From positions 1 to 29,734 of IMG/VR virus record IMGVR_UViG_3300044621_002434: a stretch of 29,734 nucleotides of DNA. One strand, given 5' to 3'. Positions 1 through 5,665 of the stretch are shown here, piece after piece. A program made the translations under genes and the position numbers. This DNA comes from a virus. The notes under the pieces are model-generated. The model worked only from the letters and a program-made list of their open reading frames with translations. It was not told the origin of the DNA and made no database searches. Within the stretch, counting starts at the first letter, position 1, and the number at the start of each line of letters is the position of its first letter.

Positions 1-2
1 TT

Positions 3-206
3 ATTGATGGAGAAGGACGTTTCTACATTGACGAAACCAGTGACCGTGTTCGTTTGACCGAAGATCTCTGGACGACTCGCCGTCCCAAACCGCCGAGCTT
101 GAAGGAACAGGCGCTTGAAGCTTTGGATGAAGAGCAGGCTGAGCTGAGCATCCAGAATTACAAGCTCATCCGCGCTGTACTTGAATCTCTACCCGATCAC
201 GAGTAG
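3..206 (+). CDS. Hypothetical protein, 3' part only
   Basis: An open frame enters from the left edge and stops at TAG 204-206, leaving 67 C-terminal residues. The piece is acidic and probably helical at its end (LEALDEEQAELSIQNYKLIRAVLESL), which would suit a short coiled coil. The N-terminus lies outside the window and no family is recognised. It is followed 19 nt later by another small plus-strand gene, so the two are probably co-transcribed up to the terminator at 447-475. Confidence 0.6.
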   Translation: MDGEGRFYIDETSDRVRLTEDLWTTRRPKPPSLKEQALEALDEEQAELSIQNYKLIRAVLESLPDHE

Positions 207-225
207 TCGCTTCCCCTAATCACTC

Positions 226-435
226 ATGACTGACCAACAAAAACTTCAACGCCTTCTTTCCAAGATTCGGGAAACTGCAAATCGCGAGCACTGCCTTGAC
301 GAGTGTGGCGATGATTACTGTTCTGCAGACAATGGCAATTATGATGATGCCTTTAGCGATGGAACAAACTATGGCGAGATTGCGTTTGCTCGTGAACTGC
401 TTCAGTGTATTACCGACGAGCCTGAAGCCCAGTAG
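226..435 (+). CDS. Small acidic hypothetical protein (69 aa)
   Basis: The ORF runs from ATG to TAG and lies 19 nt after the previous gene. The protein is very acidic, with a basic helical N-terminus (residues 1-20) and an Asp/Asn/Gly-rich middle carrying three Cys residues (HCLDECGDDYC). The Cys spacing could bind a metal, but this is not a recognised zinc site. No family is recognised. An intrinsic terminator follows 12 nt after the stop, so this looks like the last gene of its transcript. Confidence 0.6.
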   Translation: MTDQQKLQRLLSKIRETANREHCLDECGDDYCSADNGNYDDAFSDGTNYGEIAFARELLQCITDEPEAQ

Positions 436-444
436 TCACCTTCT

Positions 445-615
445 CTAAAAAGCCCCATCAGGGGCCTTTTCTTTTGCCCAAGTATGATCTCCAGGAATTG
501 GTTCCATTGAAGCTTCCCATGAATCGTAGTCTGGTTCATTGCGAGGATCATAGATTTCCCCACTTGCCATCCATCGTTTAAGCCTTTCTCTTTCCTGCTC
601 TGCAGAAAGCTTCAT
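445..615 (-). CDS. Small hypothetical protein (56 aa), minus strand
   Basis: ATG at 615-613 and TAG at 447-445 give a 56-residue polar protein that begins MKLSAEQERERLKRWMASGE. It has a charged N-terminal helix and an acidic, Trp/Pro-containing tail. Its last codons overlap the hairpin at 451-466, which then acts as the terminator in both directions. It lies downstream, on the same strand, of the ncRNA candidate at 665-871, but a terminator (663-686) separates them. There is no clear Shine-Dalgarno sequence. The natural amino-acid composition favours a real gene, but this is uncertain. Confidence 0.4.
   Translation of the reverse strand: MKLSAEQERERLKRWMASGEIYDPRNEPDYDSWEASMEPIPGDHTWAKEKAPDGAF
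447..475. terminator. Bidirectional intrinsic terminator
   Basis: The stem GCCCC-ATCA-GGGGC is preceded by an A-run and followed by TTTTCTTTT, so it can terminate the plus-strand gene ending at 435. Read on the minus strand, it gives GGGGCTTTTTAG at the end of the 445-615 gene. Confidence 0.75.
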
Positions 616-662
616 GATCGGCTGATCTTGTATTGCGCGAGTCTAGCTAGCAAGGTATAGGC

Positions 663-686
663 AAAAGAAAAAGGGCCGCAAGGCCC
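663..686 (-). terminator. Intrinsic terminator of minus-strand RNA
   Basis: Read on the minus strand, the stem GGGCC-TTGC-GGCCC is followed by CTTTTTCTTTT, a good U-tract. On the plus strand the tail is only CCTCTCTTT, so the minus direction is the better one. Confidence 0.7.
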
Positions 687-871
687 CCTCTCTTTACACC
701 CTCCGATTTTTCTGTTTCCCATCAGTTGCGTAGGGAGATGATGCGCCTCGCAGGAGACCATGCAAAAACTCCTTGGCTAAGCCATACGGCTTCGCCCGCA
801 TCATCAGAAACGCCCATCCTCACGGCTCGCCCGAAGACGAGGGCAGCAATTAAGCGGCCAGGGCCGAGTGC
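665..871 (-). ncRNA. Candidate structured small RNA (about 205 nt)
   Basis: An extended -10 promoter (878-886) and a minus-strand terminator (663-686) bracket about 205 nt with no convincing gene. The RNA can fold into a multibranch shape. A closing stem of 9 bp pairs GATGATGCG (737-745) with CGCATCATC (797-805). Inside it are a hairpin at 775-796 (GGC and AAGCC pairing around a loop of 4, one mismatch) and a 5-bp stem AGGAG/CTCCT (752-756, 769-773). Outside it, further short inverted repeats lie at 823-870. Short ORFs exist on both strands (31 and 45 codons), but their composition is unconvincing. Function is unknown. The promoter sequence recurs at 15607-15615 ahead of another structured RNA. 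Confidence 0.45.
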
Positions 872-877
872 CTAGAA

Positions 878-886
878 ATCATAACA
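878..886 (-). promoter_or_regulatory. Extended -10 promoter, minus strand
   Basis: On the minus strand the sequence is TGT-TATGAT, an extended -10 of the sigma-70 type. The -35 is weak (TTGCTG at 19-nt spacing). The surrounding 15 bases (gaaatcataacacga on the plus strand) recur exactly at 15604-15618, again in minus orientation, which supports a functional element. Confidence 0.55.
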
Positions 887-984
887 CGATGCGTCCGTTC
901 GGCAGCAACGAGCAGTTTCATGGCACAATGGGCATTGCCTTGTCGGAGACGGCATGGCCCTCGCTAGTTCTTTTGTTCTTCTTG

Positions 985-1332
985 ATGAAACGTTTTCTTT
1001 TTTCTCTCCTGCTGCTCTGCCCCTTCCAGACGCAAGCGGCAACGCTCCAATGTGGCTACGCAAGTTTCTACGGCACAGAGGGTTATCACGGCCAACGCAC
1101 TGCCAGCGGTGAAATCTTCAATGCCTACGGCCCAACGGCTGCTCACAAAAGCCTTCCCTTTGGCACCCGCGTCAGAGTGACTGACCAAGCCAGCGGCAAG
1201 AGCACGATTGTAAAAATCAATGACGACGGCCCACACGTGCCAGACAGGATCATTGATTTGAGCTACGGTGCCTTTGCTCGCATTGCTCCGCCATCGCGAG
1301 GTGTTACAAAAGTTTGCATTTCAAAGCTATGA
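985..1332 (+). CDS. RlpA-like secreted double-psi beta-barrel protein
   Basis: The 115-residue protein starts with a Sec-type signal peptide (residues 1-19, MKRFLFSLLLLCPFQTQAA, AxA-like cleavage; the Cys is not in a good lipobox). The mature part is one RlpA-type double-psi beta-barrel: ASFYG, HGQRTASGE, TAAHKSLPFGTRVRVTD and INDDGP, then RIIDLS. The His in TAAH and the Asp in NDDGP are the usual active-site positions of RlpA lytic transglycosylases. The SPOR domain of bacterial RlpA is absent. ATG 985 is chosen because the signal peptide begins there, although an open frame extends upstream. A role in cell-wall opening or lysis, or in modifying the infected cell's envelope, is inferred. It overlaps the next gene by 4 nt. 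Confidence 0.8.
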   Translation: MKRFLFSLLLLCPFQTQAATLQCGYASFYGTEGYHGQRTASGEIFNAYGPTAAHKSLPFGTRVRVTDQASGKSTIVKINDDGPHVPDRIIDLSYGAFARIAPPSRGVTKVCISKL

Positions 1333-1526
1333 AAGACGCAGCTTCCTTCCTGCTGGTGAGCCTCATCTTTGGACTAGGCGCCTTTGCCATTGCAGCTTCC
1401 CCTAACGTGTTGCCCAACAAGGAAGGCTTGGCCAAGTGCATGCTCCTGCATCCTGAGCGCTACTGCCGCATTGCCAACGGCTTCCCCGTGCCAAGGCTTG
1501 ACAGCCCCGCTCAACTGAGTCTATAG
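1329..1526 (+). CDS. Small exported hypothetical protein (65 aa)
   Basis: ATGA overlaps the stop of the RlpA-like gene, so the two are translationally coupled. Residues 1-25 form a signal peptide or single membrane helix (ASFLLVSLIFGLGAFAIA) with an AxA-type cleavage site before SPNVLP. The mature part of about 40 residues has two Cys (CMLLHPERYC) that could form a disulfide in the periplasm. No family is recognised. Sharing a transcript with a secreted DPBB protein suggests a joint envelope function, possibly lysis. Confidence 0.65.
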   Translation: MKDAASFLLVSLIFGLGAFAIAASPNVLPNKEGLAKCMLLHPERYCRIANGFPVPRLDSPAQLSL

Positions 1527-1544
1527 TTCCTTCGGAATGTTTGC

Positions 1545-1576
1545 GGAGCCTCCCACGCGGGGGCTCGCCTTTCTTC
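1545..1576 (+). terminator. Intrinsic terminator
   Basis: An imperfect GC-rich stem, GAGCCTCCC-ACGC-GGGGGCTC, is followed by GCCTTTCTT. It closes the RlpA-like gene pair. Confidence 0.6.
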
Positions 1577-1609
1577 CGCTTCCATACTCCCCCTGGCGAC
1601 AGGTTCCTC

Positions 1610-1939
1610 ATGGACAAAACCTCCCGCATTAAACAGTTCATTTTCAATGCTGGCCACAGCATTGTGAGCGTAGAGTTCATCAAGGCAGATGGCTCTGTTC
1701 GCAAGCTTCAATTTAATCCTTGGGACACTAAAGAAATCAAGGGCGAGCGTTCACTTCGTGATCGCTCTAAGGGAACTCCAGAGGAGTTCCACGGCACTGG
1801 CACAGCAGTGAAGAAGCCCAGCATTGTTCGTTGTCGTGATTTCTCCATTGCTCGCAAGGAAGGGCAAGGTGCTTGGCGTTCGTTTGATTGTGAGCGTGTG
1901 ACAAGCATCAAAGCTAATGGTCAAACTCTCGTCTTCTGA
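1610..1939 (+). CDS. Small phage protein with FxKxDGxxR motif (109 aa)
   Basis: A beta-rich protein beginning MDKTSRIKQF. Residues 15-35 (VSVEFIKADGSVRKLQFNP) match the hallmark of short cyanophage and T4-type proteins, where VxFxKxDGxxR is followed by a KxxKG segment and a C-terminal strand of the form FDCERVTSIKANG. Function is unknown; a small SH3-like barrel is likely. ATG 1610 is preferred to earlier codons because it follows the terminator at 1545-1576 and begins a natural N-terminus. The next gene starts 4 nt after the stop. Confidence 0.6.
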   Translation: MDKTSRIKQFIFNAGHSIVSVEFIKADGSVRKLQFNPWDTKEIKGERSLRDRSKGTPEEFHGTGTAVKKPSIVRCRDFSIARKEGQGAWRSFDCERVTSIKANGQTLVF

Positions 1940-1943
1940 AGCC

Positions 1944-2150
1944 ATGCCTCTCACCAAAACGCAACAAGCCATTGCCAAAATGGTTTCTGACAATGCCAAG
2001 CATAAATGGCAAGACTATAGTTCTAATGATCGTTCTTCTGCTCGCTCTTTTATTCTTTCCCGCGTTAATAAGCCCGCTTATAAAAAGAAACGGGATTTGC
2101 TAATCACGCTTGCAGATGCTTTGCAAGATGACATTTGGAAAGTGCTTTAA
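1944..2150 (+). CDS. Small basic helical protein upstream of a HicA-like toxin
   Basis: A 68-residue Lys/Arg-rich, alpha-helical protein (MPLTKTQQAIAKMVSDNAKHKW...). An ATG at 1917 in the same frame would overlap the previous gene; ATG 1944 directly after that gene's stop is simpler. Its TAA overlaps the ATG of the HicA-like gene (TAATG), so the two are tightly coupled, as toxin-antitoxin pairs usually are. It does not look like HicB (no RNase H-like strands), so an antitoxin role is only a contextual guess. Confidence 0.6.
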   Translation: MPLTKTQQAIAKMVSDNAKHKWQDYSSNDRSSARSFILSRVNKPAYKKKRDLLITLADALQDDIWKVL

Positions 2151-2341
2151 TGGCTCTCAAGGACAATAGACGAGAATTGTTTGCGCTTGTTAAAAAACAT
2201 GGCTTTGTTTTGCATAGACAAACAAAGCATTATGTTTTTAAGCATTCTTCTGGCAAAACACTAGTGTGCAGCAAAAGCACTACAGACAGGCATAGCTTGA
2301 AGAATGTGGAGCGCGACATTAAACGGATGCTTGCCGGCTAA
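2150..2341 (+). CDS. HicA-like mRNA interferase toxin (63 aa)
   Basis: The length and pattern fit the HicA/YcfA dsRBD-like fold: an N-terminal helix (residues 5-16), the strand KKHGFVLHRQTKHYVF, a second strand KTLVCS, and a C-terminal helix SLKNVERDIKRML. His27 in TKHYVF lies where HicA places its catalytic His (usually GSHH/GSHY). The usual Pro-His strand is replaced by CSKSTTD, so activity is uncertain. HicA enzymes cleave mRNA when free of antitoxin. The gene overlaps the previous gene by 1 nt and is followed by a candidate promoter and a ribbon-helix-helix gene. Confidence 0.6.
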   Translation: MALKDNRRELFALVKKHGFVLHRQTKHYVFKHSSGKTLVCSKSTTDRHSLKNVERDIKRMLAG

Positions 2342-2346
2342 GCCAT

Positions 2347-2355
2347 TGCTATAGT
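2347..2355 (+). promoter_or_regulatory. Extended -10 promoter candidate
   Basis: TG-C-TATAGT lies 22 nt before the ATG of the RHH gene, in the only gap between the HicA-like and RHH genes. No good -35 is visible. Basis: consensus match only. Confidence 0.4.
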
Positions 2356-2377
2356 CTGTGCTTGTAATACCATCTCC

Positions 2378-2605
2378 ATGGCGTCCCGATCCCACCCGTT
2401 GACTGTCCGAATGACAGAAGAAGAAAAACTGGTACTTCAAGAGGCGTCTAAAAGCCTCGGGATGTCCAGAAATGCTTTCATTAGGCTCGCTGCTCTTGGG
2501 TGGGTCGACCAGCTTCTGTCCCAGAACTCCTTATCGCTATCCTCCAATTCGCTTCATGAACAATTTTCGTGCAAACTGGCTACCTTACGCGCTCGTCAAA
2601 ATTGA
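2378..2605 (+). CDS. Ribbon-helix-helix DNA-binding protein (75 aa)
   Basis: Residues 7-45 fit a ribbon-helix-helix unit of the CopG/MobC type: the strand HPLTVRMTEEE, helix 1 KLVLQEASKSLG, the turn MSRNAF and helix 2 IRLAALGWVDQLL. Such proteins bind DNA as dimers and often act as antitoxins or autorepressors. The last 30 residues are Ser/Gln-rich and probably disordered. The 3' end overlaps the next gene out of frame by 50 nt. It lies directly after the HicA-like gene but behind its own promoter candidate, so it may or may not be the partner of that toxin. Confidence 0.7.
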   Translation: MASRSHPLTVRMTEEEKLVLQEASKSLGMSRNAFIRLAALGWVDQLLSQNSLSLSSNSLHEQFSCKLATLRARQN

Positions 2606-2885
2606 CGACGAACAGGGCGGATGGATTCCACTCAATCGCCATTACAAGCCGTTGGGAATGCCTTCGCGGACGTGGGTGGACTATTCTTCTGTTCCAGTTG
2701 AGTGTCGCATTAAAAACATTAGCTCAGCTACGGCAAAGCGCTTATCTTGGAAACAAGAAGGCCACGATGTAAACGAATCAATGATTTTCCTTTACAACGA
2801 TAGGTGTATTCCCACGGGGTCAAAGAAAGATTGGCTCGCTTATAGCGCAAAACTTGACATCATTTCCTCACTTAAAACTTTCTAG
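2556..2885 (+). CDS. Hypothetical protein (109 aa)
   Basis: A protein starting MNNFRANWLPYALVKIDDEQ, with segments GGWIPLNRHYKPLGM and AKRLSWK and a C-terminal KKDWLAYSAKL. The LPY-(6)-D-(n)-W/Y-LNR-YKPLG pattern looks like a family of small conserved phage proteins, but I cannot name it. ATG 2556 lies inside the RHH gene (50-nt overlap in another frame). A later start would remove the conserved-looking beginning, so 2556 is kept. Confidence 0.55.
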   Translation: MNNFRANWLPYALVKIDDEQGGWIPLNRHYKPLGMPSRTWVDYSSVPVECRIKNISSATAKRLSWKQEGHDVNESMIFLYNDRCIPTGSKKDWLAYSAKLDIISSLKTF

Positions 2886-2890
2886 AAACC

Positions 2891-3316
2891 ATGGGACAAG
2901 CACAGCGTCGAAAGCAGGAGTTTCGCGATTTGCGTGAATTCTCTGATGAACGTTTTTTATGTGTCGATCAAGTTAAAAACGGAATCTGGCCGGTAGATAA
3001 ATCAGAACGCCCTCGCGTTTTCCATCCAGATGTTATCTGGCAAAAGCTCCATCCATCCATCACGGTAAATAAAAATGAACTGGTTACGGCATTTATTGAA
3101 TACTGCAGGGCGGTTCATGTCTTGTGGGCCAATGAAGGATTGGAACCAGTTACAATTTCTCCAACTGAAGCGATGCGCGAATACATCAAGCAGATTGCAC
3201 AACAACATGGGTGCAGCGAAATGGAATGGGCGATTGAGCAGGCGGCATTGCTTGGTCCATCAAGTGATTGCTTGATTGATATGGCCGCTCATGGAATTTG
3301 TGGTTGGATGTGTTAA
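2891..3316 (+). CDS. Hypothetical protein (141 aa)
   Basis: Starts 5 nt after the previous stop (GAAACCATGG). The protein is largely helical: a basic N-terminus (MGQAQRRKQEFRDLREFSDE), an FHPDVIWQKL segment and a mixed C-terminal half ending in CGWMC. No motif of a known enzyme is seen. A strong terminator (3343-3369) closes the transcript, so this is the last gene of the 1610-3316 group. Confidence 0.6.
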   Translation: MGQAQRRKQEFRDLREFSDERFLCVDQVKNGIWPVDKSERPRVFHPDVIWQKLHPSITVNKNELVTAFIEYCRAVHVLWANEGLEPVTISPTEAMREYIKQIAQQHGCSEMEWAIEQAALLGPSSDCLIDMAAHGICGWMC

Positions 3317-3342
3317 TTACTGGTTTTGTAACGTTTTATGAC

Positions 3343-3369
3343 AGGCCCCGGAAACGGGGCCTTTTTTTT
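3343..3369 (+). terminator. Strong intrinsic terminator
   Basis: A perfect 7-bp stem, GGCCCCG-GAAA-CGGGGCC, is followed directly by eight T. The stem ends at 3361 and the box TATTGTT begins at 3371. Confidence 0.9.
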
Positions 3370-3370
3370 G

Positions 3371-3377
3371 TATTGTT
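3371..3377 (+). promoter_or_regulatory. TATTGTT box after terminator (copy 1)
   Basis: TATTGTT begins exactly 9 nt after the terminator stem and 27 nt before ATG 3398. The stretch ATTGTTC-CC-TTGTTCGC is nearly identical to copy 2 at 4384 (two differences in 17). The box may be a -10 element (4 of 6 matches to TATAAT) that restarts transcription. Confidence 0.45.
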
Positions 3378-3397
3378 CCCTTGTTCGCGCCCAAACC

Positions 3398-3658
3398 ATG
3401 GCCACCATCCCCACCATCCACCTCAACGGCACTGGCTTCACCACGCTCAGAGACGAATACGCTGCTGCCTACGATGCCATCGGAAAGGCAATGGAAGCAC
3501 TTGCTGCAGCCACGCTCAATGGGCGCGATTACTATCCGCAGGAACCTGGCGCTTATTACAAGGCTCGCGCTGAGCGTGATGAAGCCCTAGACAAGCTTCG
3601 TGATGCCAGTATTTACGTTGGCGAAATGCTCGCTGGCATCTGCGACCAGCAACGATAG
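3398..3658 (+). CDS. Conserved small phage protein (86 aa)
   Basis: Begins MATIPTIHLNGTG and continues as a helical protein (LRDEYAAAYDAIGKAMEALAAATLNGRDYYPQ). The IPTIHLNGTG start and the NGRDYYPQ motif followed by an RAERDEAL helix are familiar from small proteins of unknown function in many environmental phages. The frame is open further upstream through the terminator, but ATG 3398 (AAACCATGG) starts the conserved part. The preceding terminator and TATTGTT box suggest its own transcript. Confidence 0.65.
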   Translation: MATIPTIHLNGTGFTTLRDEYAAAYDAIGKAMEALAAATLNGRDYYPQEPGAYYKARAERDEALDKLRDASIYVGEMLAGICDQQR

Positions 3659-3665
3659 TAGAGCT

Positions 3666-3691
3666 GGGCTAGGCTTCACGAGGCCTAGCCC
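3666..3691 (+). terminator. Hairpin, possible terminator or processing site
   Basis: GGGCTAGGC and GCCTAGCCC form a perfect 9-bp stem, 7 nt after the stop of the 3398 gene. The tail is TTGCGGC, without a U-run, so termination is uncertain. Confidence 0.5.
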
Positions 3692-3755
3692 TTGCGGCGT
3701 GCTCTATCGCCGGCAACGCCTCAATGAAGAAATCATTGGGAACACCAATACTATC

Positions 3756-3956
3756 ATGCCTTTTCCCATTGGAACCCTCGTTGATCTTTACGATTCAGGC
3801 TTCAAACAATGGAGAGGCGAATATACGGTGGTGAAAATAACGGAAACTGGCCTCTACAAGATTAAAAATACCAAGACCAATAGTCAGCAATTCGTGAAAG
3901 AAACTGCCCTCCGCATTGGCAGACTTGGCCCGTTCTCAATAAAGAGCCTCTATTGA
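3756..3956 (+). CDS. Small beta-rich protein, possibly SH3-like (66 aa)
   Basis: ATG 3756 begins MPFPIGTLVDLYDSG. The pattern of short strands (GTLVDLYD, GEYTVVKITETG, LYKIKN, SQQFVKETALRI) fits a small SH3/KOW-like barrel that could bind nucleic acid or protein. This is read from the strand pattern only. The upstream frame crosses the 3666-3691 hairpin and has no natural N-terminus. Confidence 0.55.
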   Translation: MPFPIGTLVDLYDSGFKQWRGEYTVVKITETGLYKIKNTKTNSQQFVKETALRIGRLGPFSIKSLY

Positions 3957-4005
3957 CAATATTACGGAATGCAACAAAGGCTGCTGCAGCCTCCTGGCAA
4001 GCTGG

Positions 4006-4012
4006 TATTGTT
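4006..4012 (+). promoter_or_regulatory. TATTGTT box, variant context
   Basis: TATTGTTC follows an imperfect hairpin (AGGCT...AGCCT, 3978-3992) at 13 nt rather than 9, and lies 40 nt before ATG 4052. It may be a diverged copy or chance. Confidence 0.25.
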
Positions 4013-4051
4013 CTCTGCATGGGCGGCGACGCCTTCCTTCGCTTTCCTTCC

Positions 4052-4342
4052 ATGGTCTCCTATTCCATCCTTTGCACCAACTCCCGCAATGGCGGTCAGT
4101 GCGAGCTTCTCATTGACGCTGCCTCTCCTGAGCGGGCTCAGCGGCACGTTGCAGATTCCCGCCCCTCCTACATCATCAAGACCATTGAGCCTGTAGAGCG
4201 TAAGTTCATCTGCTATGGCTTCTGCCGTAGAAATGAGCGTTATGACGCCCTTGGCTATATCACTTTTTCTGCTGAGCAAGCCCGTTCTATTTGCCAGCAG
4301 CTCCATCCCGACTTCGCCATTGATCGCGTTGAGCTTGGGTGA
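4052..4342 (+). CDS. Hypothetical protein (96 aa)
   Basis: Starts MVSYSILCTNSRNGGQCELLIDAASPERAQRHV. The alternation of strand and helix (YSILCTN / ASPERAQRHVADS / YIIKTIEPV / FICYGFC / FSAEQARSICQQL) fits a small alpha/beta sandwich with five Cys. No family is recognised. The frame is open upstream to 3953, but the chosen ATG follows a TATTGTT box and a C/T-rich leader like its neighbours. A terminator with copy 2 of the box follows. Confidence 0.6.
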   Translation: MVSYSILCTNSRNGGQCELLIDAASPERAQRHVADSRPSYIIKTIEPVERKFICYGFCRRNERYDALGYITFSAEQARSICQQLHPDFAIDRVELG

Positions 4343-4355
4343 AGCTTTGTAACAA

Positions 4356-4378
4356 AGGGGCTGGCGACAGCCCTTTTC
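4356..4378 (+). terminator. Intrinsic terminator
   Basis: The stem GGGCTG-GCGA-CAGCCC ends at 4373 and is followed by TTTTCGTT. The box TATTGTT begins 9 nt after the stem. Confidence 0.75.
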
Positions 4379-4382
4379 GTTC

Positions 4383-4389
4383 TATTGTT
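4383..4389 (+). promoter_or_regulatory. TATTGTT box after terminator (copy 2)
   Basis: Same spacing (9 nt from stem end) and same following sequence (TTGTTCGC) as copy 1. ATG 4410 lies 20 nt downstream. Confidence 0.45.
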
Positions 4390-4409
4390 CTTTTGTTCGC
4401 AACAAAACC

Positions 4410-4649
4410 ATGCACCGCCCCTACGAAGGCCACAGAGACTCCCCCTATCTCGCCAAGCTTGAAGCTGATCGCCAAGCGCAACACAGTGGCTACGGCATTC
4501 AGCAATACCTTTGCGCTGATGGTTCCCGCAAGTGGGAAGCTTATGGCTGGGAACGCTTAACCGAGCTTTCCATCCACACCACTAGCTACGGCATCTTTGA
4601 CCATAAATGGCAAGCTGAACAATTCTTCAACAACATCATCCACGCCTGA
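4410..4649 (+). CDS. Hypothetical protein (79 aa)
   Basis: Starts MHRPYEGHRDSPYLAKLEADRQA after a leader shared with the 3398 gene (TTGTTCGC...AAACCATG). It is rich in aromatic residues (YGIQQYLCADG, WEAYGWERL, YGIFDHKWQAEQFF). Tyr/Trp-rich short proteins of this kind are common in phage accessory regions, and I cannot assign a family. The next gene starts 2 nt after its stop (TGATCATG), so the two form an operon. Confidence 0.6.
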   Translation: MHRPYEGHRDSPYLAKLEADRQAQHSGYGIQQYLCADGSRKWEAYGWERLTELSIHTTSYGIFDHKWQAEQFFNNIIHA

Positions 4650-4651
4650 TC

Positions 4652-4981
4652 ATGAACGCTTCCATCAAACAATCCTGGATTGATGCCCTTCGTTCTGGTA
4701 AATACGAACAAGGCAGAGAAAGCCTCTGTAACAATGGCAAATTCTGCTGCTTGGGCGTACTCACCGATCTCTACATTCAAGCCACTAATCAACAATGGCA
4801 TCATGACGTTGGTGGCTGCTACAGCTTTGAAACTGAAGGAGGCATTCTTCCTCTGTCAGTGCAGCAATGGGCAGGATTAGATGTGCCCAATCCTTATCTT
4901 GCTGGCTATTACGTCAGTAGCTGGAATGATGAAGGGACAAACTTTGAAGAGCTTGCTGCTCTTATTGAAGAACACCTTTGA
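4652..4981 (+). CDS. Conserved phage protein, ALRSGKY/CCLGVL type (109 aa)
   Basis: Carries the full pattern of a widespread but uncharacterised phage family: WIDALRSGKYEQG, then NNGKFCCLGVLTDLY, LPLSVQQWAGL, an asparagine-rich WNDEGTNFEELA segment and a C-terminal IEEHL helix. Paired Cys in FCCLGVL are typical of it. Function is unknown to me. It sits in a run of closely spaced genes (2 nt before it, 12 nt after it). Confidence 0.7.
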   Translation: MNASIKQSWIDALRSGKYEQGRESLCNNGKFCCLGVLTDLYIQATNQQWHHDVGGCYSFETEGGILPLSVQQWAGLDVPNPYLAGYYVSSWNDEGTNFEELAALIEEHL

Positions 4982-4993
4982 TTCTCTGCAATC

Positions 4994-5221
4994 ATGACTT
5001 TCCCTTGCAAGCTCATCCTTGATGATGAATACGGCATTCCTTATGCCGCAAAGCTTTTCTCTTCCATTGAAGAACTCTACGATGAAATACATGCTCTTGA
5101 TGAGCTTCTTGATGAAGCTTCCGTAAGCAGAGCCTATGTCATTAGAGGAGCGCTAGATCAGCTCAAGCAGCTTGCTCATGACATCGAGCTTGAAGAAGAA
5201 CAATTGCCAGACGGCTCATGA
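4994..5221 (+). CDS. Small acidic hypothetical protein (75 aa)
   Basis: Starts MTFPCKLILDDEYGIPYAAKLF. A beta hairpin-like start is followed by two acidic helices (SSIEELYDEIHALDELLDEA and VIRGALDQLKQLAHDIELEEEQL). Its TGA overlaps the next ATG (ATGA), showing translational coupling. No family is recognised. Confidence 0.6.
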   Translation: MTFPCKLILDDEYGIPYAAKLFSSIEELYDEIHALDELLDEASVSRAYVIRGALDQLKQLAHDIELEEEQLPDGS

Positions 5222-5367
5222 TTCCCTTCACCATTGTTGCCCATAGACAAGGGCAACGCCGCACGCTTCAACTATTAGCCAGAGACCAAGCTTCTGCCAT
5301 TCTCTCTGCTCAAGAGCTTCTTCCTGGCTGGTTTCTTTCCGTTCCTTCGCTTTCTCCACAATGGTGA
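5218..5367 (+). CDS. Short hypothetical protein (49 aa)
   Basis: ATG 5218 overlaps the stop of the previous gene (ATGA), and the frame runs 49 codons to TGA 5365-5367, overlapping the next gene's start by 7 nt. The product starts MIPFTIVAHRQGQRRTLQLL and has an alanine-rich helix and the tail LPGWFLSVPSLSPQW. The double overlap with genes on either side is the main reason to believe it. Confidence 0.5.
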   Translation: MIPFTIVAHRQGQRRTLQLLARDQASAILSAQELLPGWFLSVPSLSPQW

Positions 5368-5660
5368 CCATCAAGACCTACCAAGACAACGGCTACTATT
5401 TCCCTCCCACCAAAGGCTCCTATCAAGCCGCTTCGCTCCAGCAGCTCATCTTCCACATTCGCCAAGCAATGGAGGATAGAGAGGACGTGGTGGCCGTTTA
5501 CGGCCCTGATGGCTCCTGCAAGGGCATCTGGAACCGCGAGCTGGAAGGTCACGTGGATAGCGCTGGTGATACCATCGTCGATCACGAAGGCTATGAGCTG
5601 CTACGCCCTGGCACTAGGGAGAAATGGATGTGGCACCACCTCCAGGAGCTTGTGGCCTGA
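5361..5660 (+). CDS. Hypothetical protein (99 aa)
   Basis: Starts MVTIKTYQDNGYYFPPTKGSY, with a helix SLQQLIFHIRQAMEDREDVV and a strand VVAVYGPDGSC followed by IWNREL. It reads like a small alpha/beta protein and has no recognised motif. It ends the gene run 4410-5660 and is followed by three consecutive hairpins. Confidence 0.6.
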   Translation: MVTIKTYQDNGYYFPPTKGSYQAASLQQLIFHIRQAMEDREDVVAVYGPDGSCKGIWNRELEGHVDSAGDTIVDHEGYELLRPGTREKWMWHHLQELVA

Positions 5661-5665
5661 TTGAA

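Noticed and set aside
731-873. Plus-strand 45-codon ORF with SD-like GGGAG
   Set aside because: It reads through the paired stems of the RNA candidate, and the peptide (HTASPASSETPILTARPKTRAAIKRPG) has a low-complexity look.
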